This document shows, in pieces, positions 53,484-64,000 of a DNA stretch of 64,000 bases (positions are counted from its first letter, which is position 1; each line of letters starts with the position of its first letter). The notes beneath the pieces are model-generated. The model saw only the letters and a program-made list of their open reading frames with translations. It was not told the origin of the DNA and did no database searches. Made by a program: the position numbers and the translations under genes. This DNA comes from Macrostomum hystrix (Eukaryota; Platyhelminthes; Macrostomidae): positions 372,001-436,000 of the forward strand of contig CATNEN010000007.1 in the NCBI GenBank assembly GCA_950097015.1. The letters are read 5' to 3'.

Positions 53484-56400
53484 TCAGGCTTTACATTTCC
53501 AATTGCCGGCACTGTACGCGTTGCAAGCGGCGCCAGTGACCCCGGCGGCAAAGTTGGTGGACACAGTCCAGTTGACAACTTCCCGGTAGACCAGAGAAGT
53601 GGAGGTGGCGGCAGCGGCAATCAATGTGCCTTTGTAGGACTCTGGGTTTGTGGCAGTCCAGGTAACGCCATTGTCCTCGGAAACCAAGAAGGAGCGGTTG
53701 TCTGTGCCATTGCCTGTGCAGCCCTGTGCGTAACCATAGAGACGGTTGGTGGCTTGGTGGTAAGCAACAATGCTGCCTACAGCTGGGCCCAGGTCTGAAA
53801 TCAAGCAGGTTATGTATATTGTTCTTTCAATGCCAAATGTTTTACTCGAATATTGCAGAACTCAGTCAGTTATTCAGACTTACAGAACCACTTCCTCATC
53901 TGAGCGCTGGTGGAACGGAAGCACTTGGCTGTTCCGGTCAGGTCCTCAAGGCTGCTTGGCACATGATCGCAGTAGTAAATGGTCTCACTGGGATCATTCA
54001 GGTACAGGTAGCTGCGGCTGCAGTGGCCTTGATCGTACGGCTGCCGGTTGCACGGGTCTGGCCAAGGTACATTTAGCCAATTAGAAGCACCGGTAATGAG
54101 AGTATCTACTGAGATCAAGCAGAGATCTATGCGCTGTCTGTAAAACTCACCGAAAGCGTAACTGTCGACACTTGACGTGTAGTTGCAGCCGAACAGGTCG
54201 AAGCGGACAATGACCTCGGCGTCTTGCGTGCTGGTATCGCAGACGCTGATGCGGATGCCCCTGCCGACTAGACGAGGCTCAACAGAAAAGTTGGCCACGT
54301 GGCCCACGTAGCGACTGCTGATGTACATCTAGAATTGTGAGTCATATTGAAGCTCTATAGAAAGCATGTTACGTGTATGTGCAGGTTGAGAAGTGTACTC
54401 ACAGTCTTATGCAGACTGTAGGCCCTGCCATCCATTGTCTTGTACACGTTTAGGCAGGTTGGCCGGTTAGAGTCATTGGAGTACATAATGATGCGGCTGA
54501 TTTTCATCAGGGTGCCAAACAGCACGTTGACGTAGCGGAAGTTCTTATAGTCGCCGCCGCGCACGTGCGGCTTCCAGCCGTTCAGCGAGGGACGCACTTT
54601 GTGCACTTCGTAGCCGGCGAAGGGCGCCATGAACGAGGAAATCTGGCAGTCGCGGATCTTGCTTGTGTCGTTCATGCCGAGGTCCAGGCTGCAAGCTGCA
54701 GTAAGCGGAAATCAATAGATCGTTTATCGTTTTTTTTCAACTCAACTCGTACGGGAGAGCAGCTTGGAATTAATAAATAGGCACTCACAGTCAGGTGGCA
54801 TAGAGGCTCCTCGGACCTGGAAGAACACGGAACCTGATTTGCGATACCACTTGTAACTGTTGGGATTGCCAACGCGATCGTACATCTTGTACACAAACTC
54901 GTACACCGATGTGGCATTCGAAGTCTCGCGGCCTCCGGGCAGAATTTGATTTTCCTTCATAGCGATGTTGAAGCTGAAGGTCACAGTCTCGGCCAGAAAG
55001 ATTGTGTTGTTGAACTGGAAGCCATGTGGTGGCAGGTGATAGTAGCTTATTACTGGCTGAACTGTTCGGATTCTAAGCTAAATTCTTGAAAGCTTGGGGA
55101 ACAACTTAACAGATTTGGAAATTATAAACAATAATAATAATAATTGCAGGAGGGCTGCGGGCAATGGCACATCATTTGGTGACACTAGACCCGCAGGAGG
55201 CAATTCTGCCCATTTCGCTGACTCCAGAGCACACACGCACACAGATACTGTACGCAGGCACACATTCAAACTGGTGTGTACATCTGCCCTGACTTTCTCA
55301 TTGTCAGGCAGTGTACACTTCACTGAGCCTTGGGGTTGGCCCTCAAGGGCGTAAATTGCACGACATGCCCCCCAAACCTTCTCTCCGCGGCTGCGCCCCA
55401 AATGAATGTGACCTCGCTGCGGACTCGAACTCAGGTACATTAGTGCGAGAGGCAAACGTGTTAACGTAACAGTGTAACCTTGCAACGAGGGGCTACATCT
55501 ATGAGTATGAACGAATATTAAACCTGAGTCATTTGATAATTTTATCTGAGAATATAAACAGTGTGATAACGAAAGAAAAAATGAGGGGATTTTTTACTTA
55601 AGAACTTTTCAAGACAATAGAAACTGCAGCCCAAGGCGGACTCAGGAGATTTAGTTAAACTACTAATAAGTAGTAGTTAAAGAGCATCTATGCTTGAGTA
55701 CAGTGAAATCTCACCGTAAACTTCATTCCTCCCTCGGGTCGCTCAGTGGCTATGATGGCACCTGAGACGTACGACACACTGCTCAAATTCACCAGCCTGA
55801 CGTAGGGCGGCGTGTGCAGGAAGAACACGGACCTCTGAATCTCGGCCGTGGACCAGTTCGAGCAGCTCAGGTTCACCCATAAGGTGATGATTTCTCTGCA
55901 ATGCACCAGTCGGAGCATTGAAAATTGAATATAAACTCCGTCTCTGCCTGTGTGCATAACTAATCAAAGTTTCAGGAAGTAGTGGAATAGCAGGAGAGGT
56001 ACAGACGAACTCAAACTCACCCGGCTGAGTAGATGACGTTGGGTAGGGCGGAGATGTTGACACTAGCCGTGGCGTTTGGCCACTCCGTGTTGCTTCGCTG
56101 CACTTTAATATCCCGCAGGCCGACAACAATTCGGTCCAGAAGGTGCAGCCCCAGAGACATTTGGAAAGCGCTGCCGTTGTTAGCGTTGATGTGGTCGGCC
56201 AGGCGCACTGAGTAGGTGACGGTGAAATTGTTGCGAGAATCATTAGCGAATCGGCTCTTCTTGAGACTGCTCAGGCCGCTGTTCTGTATGCTGTAGAGCA
56301 TTAGCTCTCCGGTGTCCAACTGGAATGTGCCCAGACTGCTGCTCCTTTTGAGGATGTAGGCCTCATTGGCCAGCCCCATCATGTTGCTACCAGCGAAGGT

Positions 56401-59400
56401 GATGTTGATTATGTTGACGGTGGCCCAGGCTGAGACATTCGTGTCGGCGTTGCGAAGATCGAGGCGCAGCAGGCTGGAGCAGAACTCGGGCACCTGCAGT
56501 TGAAGCTTCACTTGGACGTAGTCGCCAACGCTCACATACAGGTCACTTGTGGAGTCGAACGATGCATTCAGGACGGTGGACTAAAAAAGCAAAAAATATG
56601 TTTACAGACCAATCAGACCCAAAAGTATTTAAAGTTCACAAGACTCACATTTCCCGTCAGACTGAACTGCGGCGGAGTCGCGGACTGGTTGACAGTAATG
56701 TTCATCTGGTTGACATTGATCTGCTGGTCGCTGACAAAGGCTACGGTGCTCAGCAGGATGTTGCCATTGGGCATGGCCGGGCTGGCGGTCCAGACACGGC
56801 CGAACACGTCGATGACAATCTGCGTTGGAGTTGCAGTTAAATTAGCTCACAGCACATAGAGGGTAGCCTCCTTCGCTGCCCTATCCCGCGCACCATTTTT
56901 CTGCCCCTTTGTCGACATCATTTGATTGGCTGGCCCTGTGTTGTCTCTCACTCCACTTTCTCTAAGGAGGGTGCCCGCCCAGCCAATCAGCTCAGTTCAT
57001 TTCAGCGCTCCGTGACCAAGACACATGTGTTCTAATTAGTTCAACCAGTCGCTTATTGGCTGGTGTGTTGCCCGCTTCTACCTGCTCGTAATTCTCTGTC
57101 TCCAATCCCGTTCGCTCTTAACCATTCAGCTTTAATGGATCCCGCGTGCGTTTTCAGGAAGCTCAAAACACTACACTACACTGTACACTACACTGTACAT
57201 CTAAACCCTCGCGATAGCCAATCTGAACATCGATAGGATAGGAAGACTCGCTATCACCAGACCGTGGGGGTGGGTTGGCTAAGTGTACACTACACTGTAC
57301 ATCTAAACCCTCGCGAGAGCCAATCGGAACTGAACACTCGTTTTTCGCAGAGCGAAATTGTCGAGAGACATCAAGCAGAAGCGGCATTCCATTATTCTGA
57401 CAATTATACAAATCGAAATATTTGCTTCTAGCATAGCTGTCTAGGCCAGCCATTGTGTTTGACAAGCCTGAAATCTGTCCTGTGGGAACAATGCCCTCTG
57501 CTGCAGCCGTAGGCACTGAAAAAATATTAGCCTTCCGAGGACAGAAAAAAGCAAACCAAACAATGGCTGCTCTATGACGGAGAAAAAGATTCTGCATTTG
57601 TATTGTCGATTTTTAATCGATTTTTGTTACAGAAAAAGCCGGCACTCCGAATCATTCTTTGCTTCCATCGCGGAACCGGCAGATAATGGGAGTCCCGCAT
57701 CCTTTCAGCCCCATCTGCCCGGCTTGCCTATCCTCAGAAAAATCACCCTGCCTTCTCTTCCCATCTCTCAGCTCCACCCAGCCCTATAGAAAGTGGCGGC
57801 TCTTGCACTGGCGTTGTTTTTCACGGGTTGCCATGGAAACCTGAGCAGTAGCCGGTCTTGCCAGAGTTACTCAGGCCGCAATGTCTCTGCCCCTGCTTCG
57901 CCCCATATTTGCATCATTATTTGCTGTGTAAAAGCAGTGCGGACCGCCCAAGCCTCTGCTATGCTCAAATTGGTCTCAGAGATGGCCATTGTATGCTCCA
58001 CAGCCTATGTGCATTCTACTACCTTTGTTGTAATTATAGACTTGCCATAATTCTTTATAAAGGCTGCTAAAAAATTACTTATGTCCGATGCAATAAAACA
58101 AGCCCGCCGGAACGCATTGAAAATTCCAACAGATTGAACTAAACGTTAAAAAGCTACTTTACTAAAGCTTTCTTTGAGTATCTTTGTGTGTAAAAGGACA
58201 TGGGCTCCACCAGAAGTACTGGGCCCCTCTCGGGTGCTGGACATTGGCAGAATGGATCCTACCTGGTTGTCACTGGCCAGGCTGCTGTCCTGATAGTTGC
58301 AGACCACGCCAAGGTTTACCGCCACCGTGTCGAAGGCCAGGGAGCCGTTGCTTCACGGAGACATATTAGCGATCAGAGTCGGGATATTGAAAAATCGAAG
58401 CCAGGAAATTACAAAATTATAACCAGAACAAAAACGATTGAAGCTAGAAATTCACAGAATCGAAGATAGGAAATTAAAGAGTCGAAGCTAAAAGATTAAA
58501 TAATATAAAATAATCGAAGCTAGAATCACGGGGAATCGAAGCTAGAATGACGGGGAATCGAAGCTAGAATGGCAGGGAATGGGAGGTCGGTGGCAGAGCG
58601 GTTGACGCGCTTTGCCTCTCGCACCAAGGTCCCTAAGTTCGATTCCACGGCGAGGCCTCATTTATTTGGGGCTCAGCCGCTGAGAGAAGGCTTGGGGGCT
58701 TGTCGAGCAATTTACGCCCTTTAAGGCCAACCCCAAGGCACAGTGAGAGTGTACACTGCCTGACAATGAGAAAGTCAGAGCTGACGTACACACCTGTGTG
58801 AATGTGTGCCTGCGTACAGTATCTGTGTGCGTGTGTGCTCAGGAGTCAGCGAAATGGGCAGAATTGCCTCCTCGCTGGCTGCGGGTCTAGTGTCACTAAA
58901 TGATGTGCCACTGCCCGGAGTCCTCCTGCAATTATTATTGTTATTATTTATCGCAGGGAATCAAAGCTAGAATAGCAGGAATCGATCGAAGCTAGAATGG
59001 CTGGGAATCGAAGCTAGAATGGCTAGGAATCGAAGCTAGAATGGCTGGGAATCGAAGCAGACGCGCTGGAGTCCTCACCGCTTGGTGACGGTGGCCGCAT
59101 CCGCCCATGGAATAGTACACGGCAGATTCTTTCCAACGCTGAACACGCCACTGTCCAGCAGGTCGACAACATTCGCCACGTCAACCGGCGAGACGAACCT
59201 GACTTCGAGCCGCTGCACGGTGTTCGGCTTCGTGGTGACGGTCAGACGTGCGCGGAAGCCTTGGCCGGGAGCAAACTGGCTGCTGCTGGGCATGCCGTCA
59301 ATCAGAGGCACGATGCTCATCGAGAAGGTTGGCGCCGTCTCATTCTGCAATTGAATCGGCGCGTGCTTTTACTGTGTTCGCAGTGACACTGCCATAAATC

Positions 59401-62400
59401 TGTCAGCTGCCACTCACTGTGAGCGTCACAGGCCTGACTCCGGCCGCCACCGTCATAGTGGTGACGGCCTCGACCGGTGTGCTACTTCCGCTGTGGAGCA
59501 CCTGAGCCACCAGATTACTGCTGGCGCCAGCGACGGCGTCAGGCGCGGTGCGAACCGTCACTCGGAGCGACACGGTGTTGGCGTCAGTGTTGGTGTCCGT
59601 CGCGAGCACGAACTCACCTGGTAGGTCGAAGGTTTTGTCTGTTAGTAAGCAAACTCAAATTATTAATCTTTCGCGTTTCATTTTCAGAGAGGCGGCTGTA
59701 TTACGCTCGTAGTTGCTCGCCCCCTATTTCTCCCATTCTTGTCGGCTATCACCTGACTTCTCATCTTCCTCCCGGCTCACCCGAGTTGTGTATGTAGCCG
59801 AGATCGTAGGTGACACTCTGGGACAGGAACTCCTTGTCGGTAGTGTTGAACAGGCTGCGCTGGATGCTGTCAGAGATAGCCGTTTGATTGACACAGCTGA
59901 TATTGCCGCCAACGAATGTGATGGTTGCCGAGCAGACGGACCCAAAGCTTGGCGCAATGATCTTCAGGGTGTACTGGCTCTGACTGTAATTGCTGAACTT
60001 GATCAGCAGCCCAACGGACACTGAGTCCTGGGCGTAGACAGTGAGGTTGCTGGATGCAAATGCCACATAGGGCTTCTTGCTGGCGGCCTACGGAGGGAAA
60101 AGGAGGTTTCGATGGGCAAATCGTATTTGCACTTTTATACCGTTTTATACAAGTCACATAAGGGTGTACATATGCCCTGACTTCTCATGGTCAGGCAGCG
60201 TACACTACTCCCACTGTGCTTGGGGGTTGGCCCCCATAGACGTAAATATAAGCCCACAGGCTCAGAGGCTGCGCCCCAAAAGAATGTGGCCTCGCCACTA
60301 CCGGGACTTTATTGAGATGAGACAAATGCGTTAACTCTGGCACTCATCCCCTCCCCTATTGTTGCCCATAGTTTTAATTAGTTTTCATGTTCTTCATCCC
60401 CTAGCTTCTTCCATCGTGTCCTGTGGACTCTTCACCCACCAGTGCTGGCAGGGTGATGCTGGGCTGCGTGAGCACAGCTGACAGCTGCCCGATCCAGATT
60501 TGGTCGTTGCTGAACTGGATTCCGTAGCTCAGCGAGTAGCTGCTGCCGTTGCCGCTGCTGCTGTGGGCCACGTGGTTCAGCATCTTCACGTGGAAGCGCA
60601 TAATGATCTTGTCATTGTCTGACAGTGCCTCAATTGAAGTGCTCGGTCCAACATTGGAGGTGGTGCCAAGGCTGAAGACAGCCTTGTCATAACTCGTGCT
60701 GTTGTTCCTGTGGATTCGGAATGGCCGAACGCAGAACAATATTTTGTTGAATAAATCTAATTTTCAACGATGACTACAAAAGGCCGCTATAAGCCTCTAA
60801 AACCTCTTCTCTGCATTATGATCATCTCGAAGAGCAAGTCGGACTCACTTTGAAGTCAGGCGAATCTTGTTAATCAACGAACTCTTGTCGCTGCAGCCGA
60901 TGTACTTCCCAACAAAGATCACTTCGGCTCTGCAGACGGTCATCACCGCGCTGTCGTTCATGTAGGGCGCAATGAACTCAAAGTCCATCGGGGCGTAGGT
61001 CACACCGCGGCGCAGCGTCGTGACGGCTTCGACCACGGCCGTCTCGTACAGATTGAAGTAGCTGTCGCCAAGGACGTAGGCCAGGGTCACGATAGGAAGC
61101 GACTCGTTCTGCAAGCGAGATTCGGATGGTTGCCTGTCTGTCTGTTGACTGTTTGAGTAAAATTCTAGCGATTTAGTCACACTAATAAGCATGTGCGCTG
61201 GCAGCTCCTACTACGAGTACAGTCCGAACAAATCAAAAACGCTGTGAAGGCATCCCGCAACGAACTTACTGGCAGACTAGAGATGTTGACGGCGCTAGTG
61301 AAGTTGATCTGACTGATTCCTACCCACTGTTTGTCTGCGTAAGAGACTCCCATGGTAACCAATGCGTTCTCGCCGCCAACGTTCAGCGAATGGTTGTTGA
61401 CAGTAGCAACCAGCTTGACAACTACTCGATTAGCCAGCGAGTCTTGCGTAGTGGTGACACTGCCAGTATTGAACAGACGGGGCAGGCTAATCACTGCGTA
61501 GTCGTACTGGTCACTGGGCACAGTGCCGTTGCCGTAGAGAGTCTGGTAGCGGGCCGCAATGCTCGTCATGCGCTGGTTCAGGCAGGGTATGTTGCGCCCG
61601 GCGTAGGTGACATTCATGGAGCAGATTTTCATTCGACCAAGGCTGGCATTGGACGGCATCAGGGCCTGAATTTCGTAGTCGAGAAGGCCCGGCACAGTGT
61701 CCAGGTAGAGCTCAAACAGAGTCGATTGATCCCGACCGAGGACGCCCGGTCCGATGCGAACTAGGCTGATTGTTGGATTGACTGATGTCTGTTAAGAACA
61801 GACATTGATTTGGTTTCATATTCATGGCTCCGATGATAACTGCTAGCAATATATAATCGATTCAAGCTGAATTGTGTAAATTTTAAATTGCCCTACCGTA
61901 TTAGGCGACATTGGTGCAGCCGAGGCGCTGGCCACCTTGACGGTTTTGTAGCCGGATACCATGGTTGTCCCGCCAATGTCAACTGACGCGCCAACGTAGG
62001 TGTCGGTACCGACAACGGCGGACTCGTTGGGCCTGATGGCGAAGCTGAACGAAATACGATGGTCGTCGCTGGTGGCATTTGGTTTGTAGAAGACTATAAA
62101 TAAACGTGGGTGAGAACTAAATAAAGTAATACTGCACAAGTGCCAAAGTACGTAAGCACTTAATTAGCCATGCACATAAAGACCCTAGTAACTCGCCTTT
62201 GTTAGTAAATAAGGTTGACGTGAAGGACAGCGTGGACCTGTAAAAGTTGGAGGTCGATGCCTTCTGCTTGGACAGGGAAAACTGGTAGGGCCAGCTGCTG
62301 CGCGGAATGCAGCTGTATCCCTCGCCGCTGCTCAGGGTCGAGTAGATGCCGCAAACTGACAGTATTTCGGTGTCGTTCAACGGTCCAAAGATGTCCAGAG

Positions 62401-63703
62401 TGAAGTTGGTGTACAGATAAGGCACAGTGAAGTCCAAGTTGAAGCTGCTGACGATGCCAGGGTAGATGTCCGAGCCGCCGGAAATGTTGATGGACGGTGT
62501 AGCTTTCGCAGTGGTAAAATCCGACCTATCCGTGTTGGCCTGTTTCAGGAGTTTTAGTAATTTTTTGTTAGAGTTCATTAGTTCTAGTTCAGAGTTCTTT
62601 ACACAATCAAGCCCCAGGTCATCGTCTTGTGCGTCTAACAACCTCATTCATTCATCGAAGCGGCCTCACCAAGAATGACGTCTGGCCAATCCAGATGACG
62701 CTCTCGTTGTTGTACTCCGCTCCGGCTGACACCCAGTATTCAGAGTTGTTGGCAACAAAGTTGTTGTACAGGAAGATGGCTTCATAGGACACGCTGATCG
62801 TAAAGTCCCCGTCATTATAAGAGCCAGAGGAGGGCAGGCTGACTGTGCCGAAAGGCAGGGCAACGCGCACGTAGGGCCAGGTGCTGGTGTTGCTTTTGCC
62901 TTCGTAAACAGCGTTCGCCATGACGGTGCTGCGGTTCAGGTTCAGCTTGCTTCCAACACTCACAATCTGGACGTCGCAGATCATGATGACAGCTACTGTC
63001 TCATTGTCTGGCGAGAAGATCTCCATGTTCATGGTCGTGTCGCCCTGGTTTTATTGGAATTTTCGTGTCAATCTTCTTATCATACAACAGACTATATAAT
63101 TGCTATAGAATAGGTCAAGGTATCTTTACTTACGACCGGGAATTGGATGTCCACGCGGAAGGTCAGTTTCTCGCCCATCTTCAGGTGAGTCACGCTGCTT
63201 TTCGGGTAAGTTTGCGAGTAGTTAAAAGTCACATTGCTTGGCGGTGTTGCAGCAGCCTGAGAATTGAGTCACCGGGAAAAACTGTGAATTGAACCTGCCA
63301 CTGGTCACAGGTGGATCAATTTTATCAGTAAAAGCTTGCCCACTGCTCACCCTGCGCTGTCGAGACTTCACTTCCTCTACGCTCACGGACACCTCCGTCA
63401 CGGTTGAGCCTGAAGCGGCAAACTGACCCGGGTTCGAAGCCCGCACGCGAACTCGATACTCGCCAATGGCCAGGCCTGTCGACTTCGCCACAGTCACAAC
63501 GCCGCTGCTGGGATCCACGGAGAACAGTCCCTGCGCGCTGTCGGCTGGCTCCAGACCATAGACTATTGTGGAGTGCTCGCTGGCTGGGCTCATGACAATG
63601 TCCGGATCGTGAGCGTGGACGGTGACGACGTAGGCACCAAGGGCGGCTCCCTCGGGCAGGCTGGCCGAGTATCGGTCTGAGTCGAACTTGGGTAGAGAGT
63701 TGT
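53484..63703 (-). CDS. Large extracellular cadherin/repeat/discoidin protein, 3' part
   Basis: Twenty minus-strand exons join in phase: 63703-63351, 63256-63134, 63044-62670, 62539-62197, 62093-61897, 61788-61270, 61108-60849, 60707-60440, 60087-59781, 59617-59418, 59344-59079, 58350-58263, 56819-56649, 56580-56021, 55895-55715, 55056-54789, 54695-54403, 54328-54151, 54057-53884, 53794-53484. They encode 1810 residues; the start is outside. First comes a cadherin-like repeat (IVYGLEPADSAQGLFSVDPS), then about seven ~150-200-residue modules rich in N-glycosylation sites (motifs like MKICSMNVTYAGRNIPC, SYGIQFSNDQIWIGQ), resembling DUF11-type beta-sandwiches. Next is a discoidin/F5/8C domain (LGMNDTSKIRDCQISSF ... 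IVRFDLFGCNY), a Cys-rich link, and an end with the Asp-box-like SEDNGVTW. No membrane segment precedes the stop, so secretion or matrix association is likely. Intron 4 appears GC-AG (AAAG|GCGAGT). Confidence 0.85.
55131..55490 (-). repeat. SINE copy in an intron of the extracellular-protein gene
   Basis: AAT-repeat tail at the low-coordinate end, complete body, and a tRNA head ending near 55480. Sense to the gene; the tail is about 75 bases from the next acceptor (55057). Confidence 0.9.
56820..58262. other. Large intron of the extracellular-protein gene
   Basis: Contains a GC-rich, CCAAT-containing patch (56880-57140), two ~42-base direct repeats (57183-57225 and 57284-57325, core CACTGTACATCTAAACCCTC), and a minus-strand open frame at 57163-57597 without family resemblance. 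The flanking exons already join in phase and in mid-module, so no exon is needed here. Confidence 0.45.
58500..59060 (+). repeat. ~22-bp GAATCGAAGCTAGAATGGC array split by a SINE
   Basis: Irregular units of GAATCGAAGCTAGAATGGCT + GG occur before 58580 and after 58953; the SINE occupies the middle. Confidence 0.85.
58581..58952 (+). repeat. Full-length reference SINE copy (tRNA-derived)
   Basis: 372 bases between exact 9-base target duplications GCAGGGAAT (58572-58580 and 58953-58961). RNA polymerase III promoter boxes are intact: A box TGGCAGAGCGG (58591-58601) and B box AGTTCGATTCC (58636-58646), in a Leu/Ser-tRNA-like head. A ~250-base body and an ATT-rich tail follow. This is the best copy for defining the family. 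It is antisense to the host gene. Confidence 0.95.
60140..60360 (-). repeat. SINE copy, tail truncated
   Basis: Body and head present (GCCCTGACTTCTCATGGTCA, GGGGGTTGGCCCCC, GGCCTCGCCACTACC). The tail part is missing. It lies ~50 bases upstream (in transcription) of the acceptor at 60088. Confidence 0.85.
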
Positions 63704-63737
63704 CTGCGGGGGCGAGCGGGATCGTATGTGCAATGCA

Positions 63738-64000
63738 TTTAATGACCGGAGGGCTGTGGGCACTGGCAAATACAGTTGGTGACAGTATAGATCTGCAGCC
63801 AGCAAGAGGCACTGCTGCTCATTCCGCTGACTCTTGAGCATACACGCACAGGTGTGCCCTGACTTTCTCATCATCAGGTAGTGTACATTTTCTCTGTGCC
63901 TTGGGCCCTTTCTTTGGGCCCTCTAGTATGTGAATTGCGCAGGCTCAAAAGCCTTCTCTCCGCGGCAGTGCATCGGAGAATTATCGCGGCCTCTTCGCGG
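63738..64000 (-). repeat. SINE copy running off the window
   Basis: Body blocks GGAGGGCTGTGGGCACTGGC, CCCTGACTTTCTCATCATCA and CTTCTCTCCGCGGC continue to the window end. It begins ~30 bases upstream of the cadherin exon acceptor. Confidence 0.88.

Overview
The window is animal nuclear DNA. Genes are split by phase-consistent GT-AG introns (two look GC-AG). Coding exons are GC-rich in AT-rich surroundings. It holds a metabotropic glutamate receptor, Rel-homology genes, CUB/C-type-lectin, cadherin and discoidin modules, and Helitron, mariner, Ty3/gypsy, LINE and tRNA-derived SINE elements. A repeat-rich invertebrate, perhaps a spiralian such as a free-living flatworm, would fit, but no single feature proves this.

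Layout. 1-476: last part of a CUB plus C-type-lectin exon (+). 900-5221: two truncated Helitrons joined head to tail without a spacer. 5222-8271: AT-rich DNA without recognisable genes. 8272-9518: LIPT2 (+, two exons), lipoyl(octanoyl) transferase of mitochondrial lipoate synthesis. 10391-14449: MRPL39 (+, four exons), a mitochondrial large-subunit ribosomal protein, with introns 1 and 3 made almost wholly of minisatellite. 15129-16303: a dead mariner inside another tandem array. 17057-40776: four tandem genes (+) encoding short Rel homology domain (RHD) proteins related to NF-kB/Rel, interrupted by a complete young Ty3/gypsy element, a decayed Ty3/gypsy element, a LINE remnant and foldback elements. 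43014-51725: a five-exon metabotropic glutamate receptor gene (-), its introns filled with minisatellites and SINEs. 53484-63703: the last 20 exons (-) of a very large secreted or extracellular protein with a cadherin-like domain, about seven tandem N-glycosylation-rich beta-sandwich-like repeats, a discoidin (F5/8C) domain and a C-terminal module carrying an Asp-box-like motif.

The two mitochondrial genes lie side by side on the same strand and serve separate mitochondrial functions. The RHD cluster is the most unusual part. The four genes share the same exon phases. Their proteins are about 312-358 residues, essentially an RHD with, in three of four, a tiny last exon encoding a basic nuclear-localisation-like tail. 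I see no ankyrin repeats or transactivation region. In at least three copies the start codon appears to sit alone at the end of exon 1. Copies 2 and 3 are recent duplicates.

A dispersed tRNA-derived SINE family (at least eight copies) often sits within tens of bases of exon boundaries. Gene models were built by hand from reading frames, splice-site consensus and phase matching; no alignment or transcript evidence was available.
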